Positions 46,073-58,670 of a stretch of 64,000 bases of DNA are shown piece by piece. The notes beneath the pieces are model-generated. The model saw only the letters and a program-made list of their open reading frames with translations, had not been told where the DNA came from and searched no databases. How positions within the stretch are numbered: position 1 is the stretch's first letter; each line of letters opens with the position of its first letter. The stretch is from Opisthorchis felineus. Lineage: Eukaryota > Platyhelminthes > Trematoda > Opisthorchiida > Opisthorchiidae. The position numbers and the translations under genes are program-made. The DNA is taken from NCBI GenBank assembly GCA_004794785.1, contig SJOL01009960.1, forward strand, positions 52,888 to 116,887, written 5' to 3'.

Positions 46073-46411
46073 CTGTTTTTATTGCGCCGAGATGAGCGAT
46101 TTATTGGAGTTCGTTTCGTCGGTGTCCGACACTTCCGACGAGAGCGAGCACAAGAGATAAGGACGAGTTTGGGACCACCGGAGGACTGGGAAGCGGGTGG
46201 GATTTTGTCTTCACAAGGTGAGTCTGAACCAACGTTGGGGGTTGATGTAACAGGTTGGCATCGCTGAATGTCTTTGGAAGTAGCTGACTTAGAAACGGTC
46301 TCAACAGTTGCGGCAGCGGCAGCAACAATAGCTGGATCGGCGAACAAGGCACGCGGGAGAGACTGTCGCAATTGGCTTCGAGTATTTGGTGCGGAATCAG
46401 CAACTCTAGGT
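46073..46411 (-). CDS. First visible exon of unknown minus-strand gene
   Basis: 339 bp after acceptor CTTTTCAACCAAG, with a good pyrimidine tract. The donor, CAG|GTCCCT, is not a strong consensus, but it leaves the two bases needed by the next exon. The product is Ser/Ala-rich, including IVAAAAATVETVSK, and ends in an Arg-rich stretch, RSRRKCRTPTKRTP. The exon begins mid-codon, so earlier exons must exist upstream (higher coordinates). I could not find them with matching phase. Confidence 0.6.
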
Positions 46412-46689
46412 CTTGGTTGAAAAGAACAAAAAGCATGAATAGATGAGAACACATGAATCACCCGATAAGTGGGCAAAACAAGATTGTGAAGACAATGGGC
46501 CCGACAAGTCTTCCTTGTAGATAAATGGAAAAGAACTTACCACGCGGCCAGCATCTAACACTCAGGGAGGACACGTTGCTATCGAATCAGTATACGTTAC
46601 AACAGTTACAGAGAAAGTAAATCCGACGGAAATCTTGAATTAAGTGCAATAAAAAAACAGACACCGAAAGTGTTTATACAGGTGAAATA

Positions 46690-46880
46690 AGTGCACTGTG
46701 GGCTGCATGTGACCGAACGGTTCGGTCTTCAAGTATTAGCAGGGAGATCACGAGTTCGAACCTTCACGGAGATTCGTTTAATGCGAGTAACTGTACAGTG
46801 CTTTTCGGCGCATATTGATTTCACTGACAAGAGGAAATGTTAATTGAAAGCTCCAAAATCTCCTCGCATCATCAAAAAAC
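46690..46880 (+). repeat. Family B repeat, copy B3 with deleted ribozyme core
   Basis: The B-box-like word GAGTTCGAACCTTC and the tail (TGTACAGTGCTTTT, then GACAAGAGGAAATG) match B2. The section from CTGATGA to GAAA is missing, so only the 3' half of the hammerhead is left. Confidence 0.6.
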
Positions 46881-46884
46881 GACA

Positions 46885-49700
46885 GCAGCGACTGAAGTCC
46901 ACAATGTCAGATATGACTCAGAGAAGACCACAGTAAATTTGTCTTTCTTTGGAGCGAAATACTCCATGAACTTGCATCAGTTCAAGTGCGTTTACATCCT
47001 TGTGAGTCCTCCTCATTAGATGTTTAGTCCTGAAGAGAACCAAGAGTTTCTTAGGGCGTTTGCGCAAGACTAAGTGGAAAGAAATTTAGCGGGCACCTTA
47101 AAAAGAATCACCCGTTGATTTCAGTCTGTTGTCCTTATTAATAGAGGTGCTTATTTGGGGAACTGATGGAGTCGCTGGCTTCAGGCGACAGTTGGATGCC
47201 CTTCGGGACAACCATTTAGTTTTTGAGGGGAATCTATTGTTTGTTTACTTTAAAAGACATTTTCAATGTATTTAAGCCCTCTTGTAACGTAGTTCATCAG
47301 ACATAGTGGCCTTTTGTGCTTCGTCACTTCAAGTCGCTGGGTTGGGCTACCGAGTTCTTCCATGTCAGTCAGCCATTGTCACGCACAATAAATGAGATGA
47401 CCTTTGAGTCTTTCTCTCACCAAGTAGCGAACGTGGTCGCAAAAACAACGTTAACCCAGTTCACCACCATTATGTTCTTCTACACCATGTACCAGTTCTC
47501 AGAGATACTCGAAGTTTCGGCACTGTATCTCACGCACCCACCCCATCCCCGGACCGTATTTGTGTCAACACTCATTTCTCTCTACCTCTAAGTTCCTCCT
47601 TTGGTAGCTGCGCACCGGATTTCTACTTCACTTAGCTAAAATTTTGACTTCCAAATACAAAGTGCTTTGTTCATCGGTCCAAACCGACATCTATGGTGAA
47701 TATTAGCAACAATATCTTACTGCTGATCTGCGTATTGGAGGCGACCTGCTTACTCGACGGACAACGCCCAAGCAGGTCGTAGGGCAAAAAGCCCAGAGAT
47801 ATAGACACCTACCCTAAAGCATAGTAACGGATGACGGCGACGGACTCCACAAGACCCGGAGCTATCCCTAATTAGACTACTTTATCCCATACAATCTACT
47901 GAGTCTTTTCAATTATCGCTTCATTATTCGGTTCTATCTAGTTCCACCAGTTTTACTAAGCCCTCATCTTACCGAGGGTTCTGAGCTACTTCCCACCTTA
48001 TTAGGAAGGTATACGTCAATTATTTGGTTCCTATCCTAGACATCATTACAAATCTTTTTACGACAGTACGTTATGATGCAGATTATCCCTCAACTTTACA
48101 AACGAAGTAAACCTTCCTCCTCACAATGATATAATCACATCTACCTATGAGCACTTTACAAAAAAGGATCAACCTTAGGAAAGCGGGCGGATATTTATTC
48201 CAGAGGCATGTTCTGACTGTGTGAATACCCTTACCAATTGCACCGCCACCATAGACAAGGTCAGGTGTACGTGCATCAGTTTCAGAGCTGGTAAACTATC
48301 TGCAGCACCGACCGAAATCAGTCTTTCTGCAGTCATGGGGAGGATGTCAACCATAACTTGTGTCCACCCATTTTTCACCCTCATTCTTAGTTCCTAAGGG
48401 TGATATAAGTCCTCAAAATAGGCGAAAGCTGAAATACTTGCTTAGCATTTTGGAAAAGTGCTCGTCGGTGCACTAGTGATAGGCCCGCTTCGCTACTATC
48501 ATGAGCAGAAACAGCAGCGACCAAATCCAAGTACTACCGACAATATGTAGTTGTGATGTGTTCGAATGGGCGAGAGTAGAATGCCGACCACTGAGAGGTC
48601 CGGCACTTTTCCACAGATGTGTCAACAAGAATCACGAAGTGTCTCAACAGAAATCTGGGAGCCATGAGAAGTGAATGACTATTAGGATTTCGTGTCAGAG
48701 ATTGTACAACTTAAATTGATACCTGTCAATATGCTTTAGGAATGGTATCGATGTGTTTTTGAAATTTTATCGAAACATTTTATTGAAAATGCCTAGACGT
48801 CTCAACGTGTGAAGGGCGTAATACTCCTTCCGCAGGACAAGGCTGCTCAAAGAGCGATATGGATATGAAATACAACAAAAATCAACAGGCCTACAGAGCC
48901 TAGTTAAGGAAGAACATGCGTCTTGTGGGTGTCATTGAACGATGCTCGTGGAAGATTATTTGCAAGACCTGGTAAAGCAAATGTACATTAGCGCTTCAGA
49001 AATAGAGGATATTTTGAATGCCGACCACCGGTTCGTTCCACCGAGTCGAGCACCAGGTCCGTGGTCGGCATCAGTTGCCGTTGTATAGTGGTTTCGGTAG
49101 TATCTCCTATTGACTCGCTAAAATCTGATCTTTACGTATTGGGCGAATCCGATTCCAAACATCCTCAACACGCTGACTGTGATTTACTGGGCTAATGATC
49201 CCACCAAACTTCACCACCCACGTGTCCCAAACCAGATTAAGCCACGTGCTCTGTATTCTAGGGGACAGTTTACCTCGTAGAGTCCTCTTCGCCGAGACAC
49301 GTGCGGGTGGAGACGACCCACGGGTAGTCAGTCTACAACTTGGCAACGAAGCATGGAAACCTTTAACATTTAACCCACTCGCGTCGGTAACTGGACTGGT
49401 AACTGGTCGCCAGGACGGGGACCTCGAAAGGAGACAAACCAAGTGTTTGGCTCTCGCAGACATGGCTATATCACATAGCAATTGGCGATCCTGCATCAGA
49501 GCTATCGACTTCACCGCTTAATTCACTCGGTCCCTGTCATATCGGACAAACGAAACTATTCAGCGTCAATGGACCGATCAGGTCATCACCTCCAACGTTA
49601 TTCTAAAAACCCCAGGTGGACGAAGCTATATAAGCTGGGACCACAGTACACAATTTGCACACGAAAACCCGAATTAAGCCGAACTGATACTAAACCATGC
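46885..49700. other. Non-coding stretch, nothing firmly recognised
   Basis: A frame at 48,175-48,384 (-) has a possible donor (TTG|GTAAGG), but its phase does not fit the next known exon. Frames at 49,107-49,521 overlap on both strands without a domain. No ribozyme or SINE seen. Confidence 0.35.
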
Positions 49701-49719
49701 AGCAGAATTACTTAGGTTA

Positions 49720-50170
49720 ATTAGAACGGATTACACCCCTAAAAGATATGAAATAGCGAGGGAAATATCGTCTGCGTACACATTGTAGGCGAACGTCCCA
49801 GGAGGACCTCGATTACGAGGTTTCAGAAGGCAGGGAGGTTTTAAGCAGGATTTCAATAACAAAGCTGAAGAGGAATGGTGAGAGATAGTGGCCTTCACTT
49901 ACACTGCTAGACGTAGCAAACTGAGGCGAAAGTTTGCTGTGCAACCTTAAGCCCCCACAGAAGCTGACATACATCGCTCTAGTGGATTAAATTTAGAATA
50001 AATACCACTGATCGCCAGGCACCGCCATAGCTTCTGATGAGCGACGGTCAAAAGCAGACGTCACACCACCGCTGTCCGAGAACCGGTCCCAAAACAAGGA
50101 TATGAACAATGCGTTATCGACCACAGCACAAACCAGCTTGATTTTCACGAAATTGTACCTTCCGGCAATC
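49720..50170 (-). mobile_element. LINE L4, reverse transcriptase fragment
   Basis: On the minus strand a segment reads LSPFLFSFVIEILL, equivalent to the conserved RT block before the active site. About 90 bp later comes TFAYNVYADDISLA, containing the catalytic YADD. The flanks are decayed. It is a partial copy of a group related to L3, or the remains of a separate insertion beside it. Confidence 0.7.
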
Positions 50171-50610
50171 TATCAATCTTCACAGAATGTCAGAGAGCAC
50201 ACTGATGTCACGATGGCTTTTGCACGTTTTTGAAGACGGTATCCAGGTCGGGGCGTTCCATTCTACCAGTATTCCAACCACGTTCTAAAACTTCTATAGT
50301 AGGGTTGTCAACTGCCCACCAGGGTTTCATCACCTTCTTTGAGACATGCAGGGTGCAAACCATCCGGGTCGGATGCCTTGTCGTGTTGGAAGGATATATT
50401 GTGCTGGATTTCTGTTGCATCGGATTGTACCGATGTCCCATTCAGGCTTGCTGAGTTCCTTCAAAGGTTGTGATGAAGGGGCCAGCTGGATTGGTATTGA
50501 TAGTCCATCGCTCAAGACGAAGACTGACATACGGAGCACGTGACCAAGCCAGCGAAACTTATGAAGTGTGAGCAGTTCATCTATCGTGGGTGAGTTATTT
50601 CCTCCGAAAA

Positions 50611-51489
50611 CTATTCGACGTACTTCAGCATTACTGATTCGGTGTTTCCACCGAACTCCGGCAATGCTCTGAAGACATCGATCGTCAAACACTGAAAGTC
50701 TTTTGACGTCCGCAGCATGCAGCCAGGTTTCTGACCCGCTGCATTGTAAACCCGACCCTTGACGGTTAAGCTGATGTCACACCTACGCCACGGGTGACGC
50801 AGGTTCACAAAAGCTGCTCTGGCCTTCCCAATCCGGATGGAACTATCACCTTTCGCGACACCACTGGGACCGATACAGCTGCCCAAGTAGACAAATTTGT
50901 CTACTACCTCAATCGGCTCATCCACACACATGACGTTAGGGTTCGAGCCCACCTGGTCTCGCAGAAGCACTTTACACTTTGCAGGTGTGAAGCGCATGCC
51001 AAACCGTGAGGCAGAATCGTTTAGATTATTTGATATTGTTTGCATTTAACCAGCGTCAGATCCAAGAAGAGCTATGTCGTCTGCGTACTCGATGTCTGTG
51101 AGCGGACGCCCCGGGAGCACTTCGACCCAACAGGCATTAGAGGCTGGTAGTGAATCTTCCATAATTGTACCAATGACGAAGTTGAAGAGGAAAAGTGAAA
51201 GAGAATAGCCTTACCTGACACCACTTGATGTGATGAACTCAGGTGAGAGCTTCCCGTAGACCTTCACACGTCCACGGACACCTTCGCTCCATAGACACTG
51301 CCATAGCGCCTGACGGTCCACAGAGTCAAACGCAACTTTCAAGTCAAGGAAGACAACCACTGTTGGGTGCTGAAAACAGTGTCGCTGTTCCAGAATCTGT
51401 GGGAGGTTGAAAATATGATCGATGCATCCTCCTGCAGGACGGAACCCAGCTTGGTTTTCACGGATCTGTCTCTCCGTGTAATCAGTCAA
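50611..51489 (-). pseudogene. LINE L3 reverse transcriptase, broken
   Basis: Two frames (51,489-51,211 and 51,045-50,611) carry RT motifs in order: GFRPAGGCIDHI, the motif A Asp in FLDLKVAFDSVD, SSGVR, then the segment after YADD with ASRFGMRFTPAKCKVLL and the VDKFVYLGSC block. The link between the frames contains a decayed YADD box. Confidence 0.8.
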
Positions 51490-51845
51490 CCTTCAAAGGA
51501 TAAGATCAGAGAGCCCCTTCGATGCCAAAGCTAGCCAAAGGTTGATGATACGGTGGTTTTCACACAGCGTCCGCGTACCCTTTTTGAAGATTGGAATAAC
51601 TGTCGACATGCCCCATTCTGCAAGCAATCACTCCGCTCCATATCGCACCAATAAGCTTTGTTGGATGGGTCACCAGGGATTCTCAGCCTTTGAACAGGGC
51701 TAGATACAGATTGTGCGGTCCTGATGCCTTTTCACGTTTCGGTACGGATATTTCGTGCTTTATTTCTTCTTCTGACGGGCGATTAAGGTTTAGATTCCAT
51801 TCGCCCGTATGAACTATATCCGCAGCCTGTGTTGGAGGAGGCCAG

Positions 51846-52916
51846 CTAAACTGTTGTTCGAAGTGTTCGCTCCATCATCACGTTCTCACTACCAGTCAGT
51901 GTTGATTTACTGTACAGCTGTTGAGCTAGCTCACATCGATGCTGTTGAGCCATCGTAATTCTTCGAAGATGGTGGCTGACTTGCGCGGGCCTGAATGGAA
52001 ACCAGCTGTCGGGCATGCACGCACTATGGTGTGATCGGAATGAAGTTGTATGCTCCAGAAGGAATTGTGGCCCTCCACCGGTGGCTGATGGCCACGTGAT
52101 CCACGGGTGATTTGCAATAGGTGGCCGCCAGATTACGTGATGCGAACGTTTGTGTTGAATGTTTGTACTGGCCAGAAACAGTTCATGATCAGCACACAAC
52201 TGGAGGTGTCGCTTTCCGTTGTTTGTGCGACGAGCATCGACTCCGAATCGACCGCCTAAATGTGATTTTAAGGAGCTCAGACGACCGACTTGGGCATTCA
52301 TATCTCACGGAAGGATCACAATGTCAGTGCTTCTTGGTCGAAGAATGAGCCCAGATAACTCTCGACAGAAAATGTTCTAAGCGTCAGAACCGCAGTCCGT
52401 TGGGACATACGCCAACATCACAAACAGGCACCGTTTTTCTATGTCGAGATGTATTGGGCTTGATTGAGCTGGATAACCGGACGGCGCACAGACAGCTGTT
52501 CACTGGGATCCAATCCAGCAAAGCGCGATCATTTCTGGGGCTGCGTACAACTCCAACGCCATATATAACACACGGAGGGAGATATGTGAGAGAGCTGAGT
52601 TCGTCCTTGGCGTTCTGAGATGCATAACCACGTGTGGGTCTTGTATGTGTGTCCCGGAGACACAGCATACATCAATTTTAAGAAAGTACAAGGTCTCTGC
52701 GAGCATTGCCTGTTTGCCAATTTGACATAGAGTACGGACATTAAAAGCTCCTATGTAGAAAAGACCTCGTGGATTTAGCAAGGTGTTATTTTGTTTAGTT
52801 TTAATAGGCAGCGGGGTGTATAAGCCCCATCGGTCAGATAACTGACAGTCAAATGACCCAGCAACGTTTGCTTGTGTTGCGGGGAGGGGTTCGGGAAGGA
52901 CAAACTGTATGGGCAA
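51846..52916 (-). pseudogene. LINE L3 endonuclease domain, broken
   Basis: The domain is split over at least two frames (52,916-52,500 and 52,301-51,846). The start has the FNVRTLCQIG motif, and the later part has NAQVGRL and LGGRFGVDARRTNNGKRHLQ typical of the family. It would nick target DNA in a working element. Confidence 0.75.
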
Positions 52917-53325
52917 ATGATACTTCCCGGTTGCCCAGGCAGAGGAAGGGGGTCTGGTTGAGATACCCCAACTTGAGCCTTTGACTCAGTCCGATCCACC
53001 AGCGAGTGGGAGGATGTAGGGTTTTGTCCAGGGATCATGTCCCTAGCCGCTCACTCAAAAGTCTGACTCATGAGGCAGCGGGCAGTATGGTTTTCTTTGG
53101 AGGCCCATCCCGGAGCCGATGACTCAATAGTCCGACCTGCTCGGCTGCAGGGGATCGGCCTAACCAAAGGGCGCAGAGAGTGAGGCATTACTGTCAGATG
53201 CGGCTGCGCGCAGCAGGTGCCTTTGAACAGCACCGGACTCTTCGGTTTTAAAAGTATCCCGACCTTCTTGAATAATGCACTGGCGGTCGGTCTTCGGGGC
53301 TGACCTTCTCTAAACAATGGAGGAG

Positions 53326-53520
53326 GGGGCGGGATGACTCAGTGGTTAGAGCGTGAATTCACAGACTGGAATGTCCGTGGTGCGAACCCGACCTCCGCCT
53401 CTCGACTTTCCCTGTCTAGGCTCGGGCAATCTGGCATTATCTCAGCTCTCGTGCTTCCTTCGCGTGGTATGGCAGGTAGACACCGAAAGGGTGTTACAGC
53501 TGAACGATTATTATTTTGTG
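53326..53520 (+). repeat. tRNA-derived SINE family S, copy S4
   Basis: A box GACTCAGTGGTTAGAGCG (about 53336-53353) and B-box-like GGTGCGAACCCGACC (about 53379-53393). The body and tail match S1-S3, ending with CACCGAAAGGGTG. It sits at the 5' end of LINE L3, in the opposite orientation. Confidence 0.85.
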
Positions 53521-53524
53521 TCGG

Positions 53525-53995
53525 GAATCATATTACGAAGGGGGAGATGGGTTCGCTATTAGGGGGTTTCACACGCCACCAGAACACGGACGCCTGGTCA
53601 GTACTTAATGCTATGAACCGTAGGACAGTCACCGACAGCCAGGGAGCCCTGCCGCTCTGCAATTCGCACTCGGATGTGAAGGGGCAAAAGAAATGAACTC
53701 GAAGAAACGTTAGATTGGGCTGATGAGATCGACCCATGGTTTTGCTCTCCATACCTTCCTGCTACCTTGCAGTCTGCACTTGGCTGTGCAAAAATTGTGG
53801 CACTAGGGGCGTCACTCGTACACAAATCTCCGTTAAGCCCGTGAATATTTCCCAGATTGGAAGTTCAGTTCATGCCACAATGTCCCCAACAGGCGACATT
53901 CCCAACGCTAGCTTAGCCGTCGTGGCGATACATGTGCAAGCTGTGCCTCCCTGATCCCCCTCCGAAAACAAAAACGAACTGCTACAGGCTGCTAG
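53525..53995. other. Non-coding stretch, nothing recognised
   Basis: The frames present on both strands overlap each other and have no motif. Confidence 0.4.
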
Positions 53996-53999
53996 AATG

Positions 54000-56260
54000 T
54001 TGAAAGCCACGGTCTCACCGTACGAGATCTCTTTGACCACTAGGTTGACAATGAATGCCCTTTAGAGATACGGATTCCTGATTTACGTTCACAACGTGCC
54101 AAAGTAACGGAGACGTACGTTTCCTACTGACTACACCATAGCGGCTCAAATGACCAATCGGGCCTTCATGATGTGGCTCTTGCTATTAGCAAACTCCATC
54201 AAGACGGCTGAATACCTCATCCAGGATTGCAGCCAGTTTCAAAGACTCGACAGTGAACCTGACCGTGAGCAGTCTACGCCCCCACTCTTTCATCCAACCA
54301 ACCTGCCAAGGACGATTTCTACGGTGAGCTACAAAGGATGACTAACTGTATGCCAAACCGCGATATCCTGACTAGTGAAATCCAGCATCCGAAGAGGCAC
54401 CTGCGTATCCGGCACTCCACTGACGGCTGCACTACTTCCCAGACTGACTAACTCCTGGCGACAGCCCGGCAGGCATCATCTGCTGAATACTGTAGGCCAT
54501 ACCGTAGTGCAGAAACCGGAATAAATGCGATCCAGGTCACACCCTTGGAAGCGCATGGTTCAGGCTTCACCTCAACACCCGGTACAAACTATAAAATGGA
54601 TCAATGTAAGCTACGCCGAAGATCCCAAAAAGTGCCTTCAACTATCGGATAGGATCACTAGCTAACTTACCACCAAGTTGTCACTTCCCCGAGGTCGACC
54701 CGTCTCCGTCGAAGTCTTGGCTCCATCTAAAGAAATGGCCTCTTGTATGGAGGCAGCTGGAAGTGTCGGTGAGTATTCGCACCTTTTTCGGCTGAACCGT
54801 GGGGTTTCAGGCCAATGGCAATATCAGTAATATAAACTTGAAGACGCCAACGGCCAACTAATAACGGACTATGATAAAAAGTTGAAGAGATGGACTGAAC
54901 ACTTCTGCTCACTGCTCAATCGCTCATCCAGACACCAACTATCTAACACGGGCAGCATACCCTCAACATCGTACATAATCAACTGCGACGCCCCTAGCCA
55001 AGGTGGATTAGCCGAGACAATCGAGTTAATAAAGCATAAAGTCCCTAGGTGAAGACAGTTCCACGAGGAAATCCTACAAAGTTTGTTTACCGGCAGTCCT
55101 GGAACCTCTTCAATATGGGAAGCCGAAGTGGTCCCGGTGGATTGGGGTACTTCCATACCGCTACCGATACCCAAAGAGGTGATAGAACGGTTTGTAAAAA
55201 CTACCGGGATATCAGCCTGATAGATATCACAACCAAAATCTCTGCCATGCTATTACTTCGCTGCCTTAGGGGAACGAGAAAGCCTCACACCAGACGGAAT
55301 CAGTGAGACCTTCGTGCAAAAAGGGCCTTCTACTGAGGAACAAAAGCCCACATTTGGGTACATGGAGAAAAGACTACGGCCTTTGATTCAAACTCCGCTG
55401 TTCGGAAAGGCTGCCCACTTTCAAAGGGGCTTTCTGATGCTGTGATTGTTTGGACAGTTACACGCCTTCGGTTGCTTCCCTGGATTACCAGTAAGCCCTA
55501 TCACATACACCACGAACCTTGCTTATTGTCGCCCTGAGTAAAGATCCAACTAGAATACGAGTTACATTTGATCTCACCGGCCACTACGCCTCGCTGGTTG
55601 GACAAAATTCTTGATAAAAAACATGGATATCCAGTCTGTCTCAAAAACCAAGTCAATTCCTTCACCATCCAATTCCATCATCCTTTCAAACAGTCAAGTG
55701 CAGCAAGGGATAGAAGTTCGCATTGACAAAGCAGGAGAAAAAAGTCCATGCGGCTTCGCCCCGCAGACCTGGAAACGCTTGGAAATCGACCTATGAACAA
55801 AGCTTCCTGTGTACATTGCGACAGTCCGATCCGAACTGACATATGCCTGTGAGACATGGTCCCTCTGAAATGCCGGCCTTCCGAGTCCCAAAGTAGTTGA
55901 ACACTGCTTAAGGAAAATACTCAAAGTAAATTGGAACGACATGGCACCCAATGATGGCGTCAAGGACGGCTGTTATGACATTCTACACCTCTCCAAATTG
56001 ATACAGCGACACAGACTACAACGTTTGGGGCACGACATTCGCGACCCACACTCCGAACTGCCCAAAGTCTTTCTTTCATCCTGCTCAGAATAGCGCTGTC
56101 CTACCGCAGGACAATCCAGAACATGGCCGTCTACAATTAACGCCAACGCTAAACTGCAGGTGGCCTACGGAGTCAATGAAGCAAAAACTGAATAACGTTG
56201 TGCTAGGACTTTAGTGCAGACTGTGCTGCATGAGCAGCAGCGATCTGGGATATTACTTGG
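54000..56260 (+). mobile_element. LINE L5, decayed CR1-like element
   Basis: A pre-RT segment, KLKRWTEHFCSLLNRSSRHQ, lies at about 54,872-54,930. Next is IWEAEVVPVDWGTSIPLPIPK near 55,110, a hallmark of this LINE group, and NYRDISLIDITTKISAMLLLR near 55,200. The region from motif A to YADD is scrambled. The thumb is clear at 55,890-56,060 (LRKILKVNWNDMAPN, then LSKLIQRHRLQRLGHD). The 5' part (54.0-54.8 kb) is too decayed to assign. Not active. Confidence 0.8.
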
Positions 56261-56439
56261 GCCGATTCATTCCTCCCCATAGAGTAAGCGCTCGCGCTAC
56301 CTCCTTACCCTTCAGCCAGTCCGCTATGGCTCAGTTAGCTGCCATTAACCTATTTTTCTGTTCTGGACTATTGCGACACAAGAAAAACCAAAACTAATTC
56401 CTCAGTACACTCAAAAGATGTGATTCACACTGCAGTTTT

Positions 56440-57400
56440 CAATATCCACACCTTTCGTCAACTGAAGTAATAGGCGTCACTCTCTGAAACTTTTCCCTTT
56501 CTATTGATGCATGTTGTGTCCCTAAAGCACGCTCGAAACTGCTTGGGACGGACCCAGATATTCCACACCTCACTCTTCAGATGTCTGTTGAACTGAGCGC
56601 AGTGGTTCGTGGTACCCATAGTCCGGGAATCGCAATGAGTCCCAAAGATGAGGGCGCTTTATTGGAGTGGATAGGGTTCGAACAAACGGTCGTCTATGAG
56701 CTACACGACTACCTGGCACAATCAAGATCATTGCGACTAGATGCGGTGAATAGTGCTTTGTTGTGCTAGCATATGCCTCGGCCTACCTTAGCTCAGAAGC
56801 TGGGAAAGAAGGACGGATACTATCGTTCCGGCGGGCGATATGAACGTCCAAGTTAGACGCCTGAGCCTGGGAGAATTGCATCTGGGTGGAGGATTTGACA
56901 CCAATGCACACCTTAAGAATAGTGGAATGCGACTTATTGAACTGTGTTTAACATAGTCTGTTCCCGGCCAATACGAACTTTCAGCACAGGTGCTCACACT
57001 GTGCCATTCGTATGGCACTAACCGCACACCAGTCACGGGGTCAGCTAAATCACGTGGCCAAAGGTGGAGAGGGACTTCAACAAATGATTGTCGTTACTTC
57101 TAAGATGTGCACCTTGATTCCGATCATTACATTCTAGAGACGTACTCATCAGTTCGGTTTCCCTCGGGCCGACGCAAAGTCAATCAATTCAGCATCTTCA
57201 TTGGTCTTCCGTAGCTCGAGTTGATGTAGCTGGAAACCATTTGAAAGATAAATGGGAGTAAAAAAGCAATGTTCTCAGCTCTTAAGGTCCCCATCTAAGC
57301 TGCTTGGCCTGATCAAATGATGTCTGTATACAGTCAACATCTGCAGCCTTCATTGATGCCAAGTATACCAACAAGCGACAATGATGGCAGAGGCGAAGTC
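56440..57400 (+). pseudogene. LINE L6 endonuclease domain, broken
   Basis: Readable pieces in order: SIDACCVPKARS, then GALLEWIGFEQ, then IVPAGDMNVQVRRLSLGELHLGGGF. The last corresponds to the AGDxNAQVGRL box and keeps the catalytic Asp (D of GDM) and Asn. Later comes LDSDHYILE, matching the SDH catalytic motif at the end of the domain. Stops separate these pieces. Confidence 0.75.
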
Positions 57401-58184
57401 TCTAAATGCTAGATAATCAAGAATGTAAAGAGCGACACTTGGAGCTATTGGATTACGAAAGCCCAGCCTTTTACTGCAGGAAGCAACTGCACCCTAATTA
57501 AACTGATTCGACGGACTAACTAGGAGATGAGTGTCAGTGAGACGGTCTGCGTAAAATAGGAATAGTAATTCACATGCGGAACGTCGAATTGAACAAGTGT
57601 TAGACTAGTTTTCTTTAAGCAAGTCATCGAAGACTCCAACAAACTAGGTTGGAACATTGACACTAGTCTCCCAGCAGTAACAGCAATCCAGTAGGATATA
57701 TCGTTCTCTCAATAATCAAATCGTATATGATTATTGGCTCAGAAGGCTCCAATTCTCCATTTCTCAAACTCAAGGAAATCCTGGTGAACTCCATGGCGAC
57801 CACACCACAAACGGTTTGAAATGAAAACAATGCAGGTGGAATGGGTCGACCAGACGGTGACTATGAATCTCAAAGAAAACGCGAGAACAGCATGTGAGAA
57901 TCAGTGCAATTTTAGCTCGGTATCCGTAGAATTCAGCATGCACCCTGACATAACCTTAGGCGAATCGATCGATTACCTGGAGAAACAGGCTCGTGAGAAC
58001 TAAGCTGTTTCGCGCTTACACCTTCACTTTGAGACATGTTGGAGCGGTACCACCCCTTCAAACACTCAAAGACCTATTTGACCCACTGAAAGCGTTGGGA
58101 GCAGCGGTCGCGGATCCTTGTCAATTCCGTCACTTCCCGATCTCGGGAGGAAACCAGTCGGCCGAACGCTGGGTTTAATCCGTA

Positions 58185-58670
58185 AGTTATTGCCGGGGTA
58201 GCGGATAGCAGATTCCTACGCTTTTGCAGAACTGTGCGCCAAGCAGCGGTTTGCAGTGGTCCTCGACTCCAGCCTCGACCACCGAACTAGGGGGGCTATT
58301 CCTGTGGTGGGCAACCTGATTGGAAAGGGTGACTCTAGAGCTGATCCTTAACATCCTCAGTTGGATCAGTTTCCAGCTGTGGCACGAGGTCGGTGACCCT
58401 ATTGCAGGTAAAGTTCTGCACGAGATCAGCGTCAAGTTCGCCTCGCAGAATAAGTCTGCAGTAAACCAGATCTCCACGTCTACGCTGAGAGTTAAGTGAG
58501 AACACGCGCATACTTGATAGCCGTGATTCATAGGGTTCTCGAATTCGAAGGATAGGTTTCGACGCTCTTTTTCGTACCCATTCTATAATGTTTGCTCCGT
58601 GCGTTATTGGAAGACCATACCACAGAACGGGAGGCGTATGAGTAGAACAGCAGTCTGAAAGTGCCAAAAG
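58185..58670 (-). mobile_element. Nested CR1-like LINE 3' end (L8)
   Basis: A minus-strand frame reads VRKRASKPILRIREPYESRL, then RRRGDLVYCRLILRGELDAD. In a second frame it continues as VAHHRNSPPSSVVEA and CKSVGICYPLP. This is the conserved C-terminal tail of a CR1-like LINE, normally with an R-G-D-L-I motif and the W-N-x-L-P-x-x-V-V box; the W is H here. It sits inside L6 in reverse orientation, a 5'-truncated insertion as usual for target-primed reverse transcription. Confidence 0.8.

Larger units (their letters stand above)
34922..46411 (-). other. Unknown minus-strand gene, six-exon 3' part
   Basis: Six exons (46411-46073, 41715-41412, 40229-39743, 37926-37530, 36588-36253, 35552-35183) join with matching phases at all five junctions. 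The leftover bases are 2+1, 0+0, 1+2, 2+1 and 2+1. All introns run GT...AG and measure 4357, 1182, 1816, 941 and 700 bp. Together they encode 743 residues to a TGA. The protein is predicted disordered, basic and rich in Ser, Pro and Arg, with many S/T-P sites of the kind used by proline-directed (CDK/MAPK) kinases, such as ESPIK, GSPLRR and KSPKR. That suggests a nuclear, cell-cycle-controlled or scaffold protein, which is inference only. The 5' exons are not identified. LINE L2 lies in the first intron shown and SINE S3 in the third, both antisense or neutral to the gene. I recognise no family. Confidence 0.75.
50330..53320 (-). mobile_element. LINE L3, near full-length RTE-like element
   Basis: A minus-strand element of about 3 kb. 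It has a 5' region shared with L2 (53.3-53.05 kb), endonuclease start IGAFNVRTLCQIGKQA at about 52,740, and MNAQVGRLSSLKSHLGGRFG near 52,300 (endonuclease core). RT follows with ENQAGFRPAGGCIDHIFNL and motif A VVFLDLKVAFDSVDRQALWQ near 51,350-51,290. Then come the YADD region near 51,110-51,060 and the thumb region with FVYLGSCIGPSGVAKGD. It has about ten frame breaks. The best-preserved RTE-like copy in the window. Confidence 0.88.

Noticed and set aside
46061..46267. Plus-strand frame ending at a good-looking donor (AAG|GTGAGT) near 46.22 kb.
   Set aside because: It overlaps the minus-strand exon that fits the six-exon phase chain, and no partner exon on the plus strand was found.
48175..48384. 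Minus-strand frame with donor TTG|GTAAGG, possible upstream exon.
   Set aside because: Its end phase does not fit the first visible exon of the gene, and the acceptor is weak.
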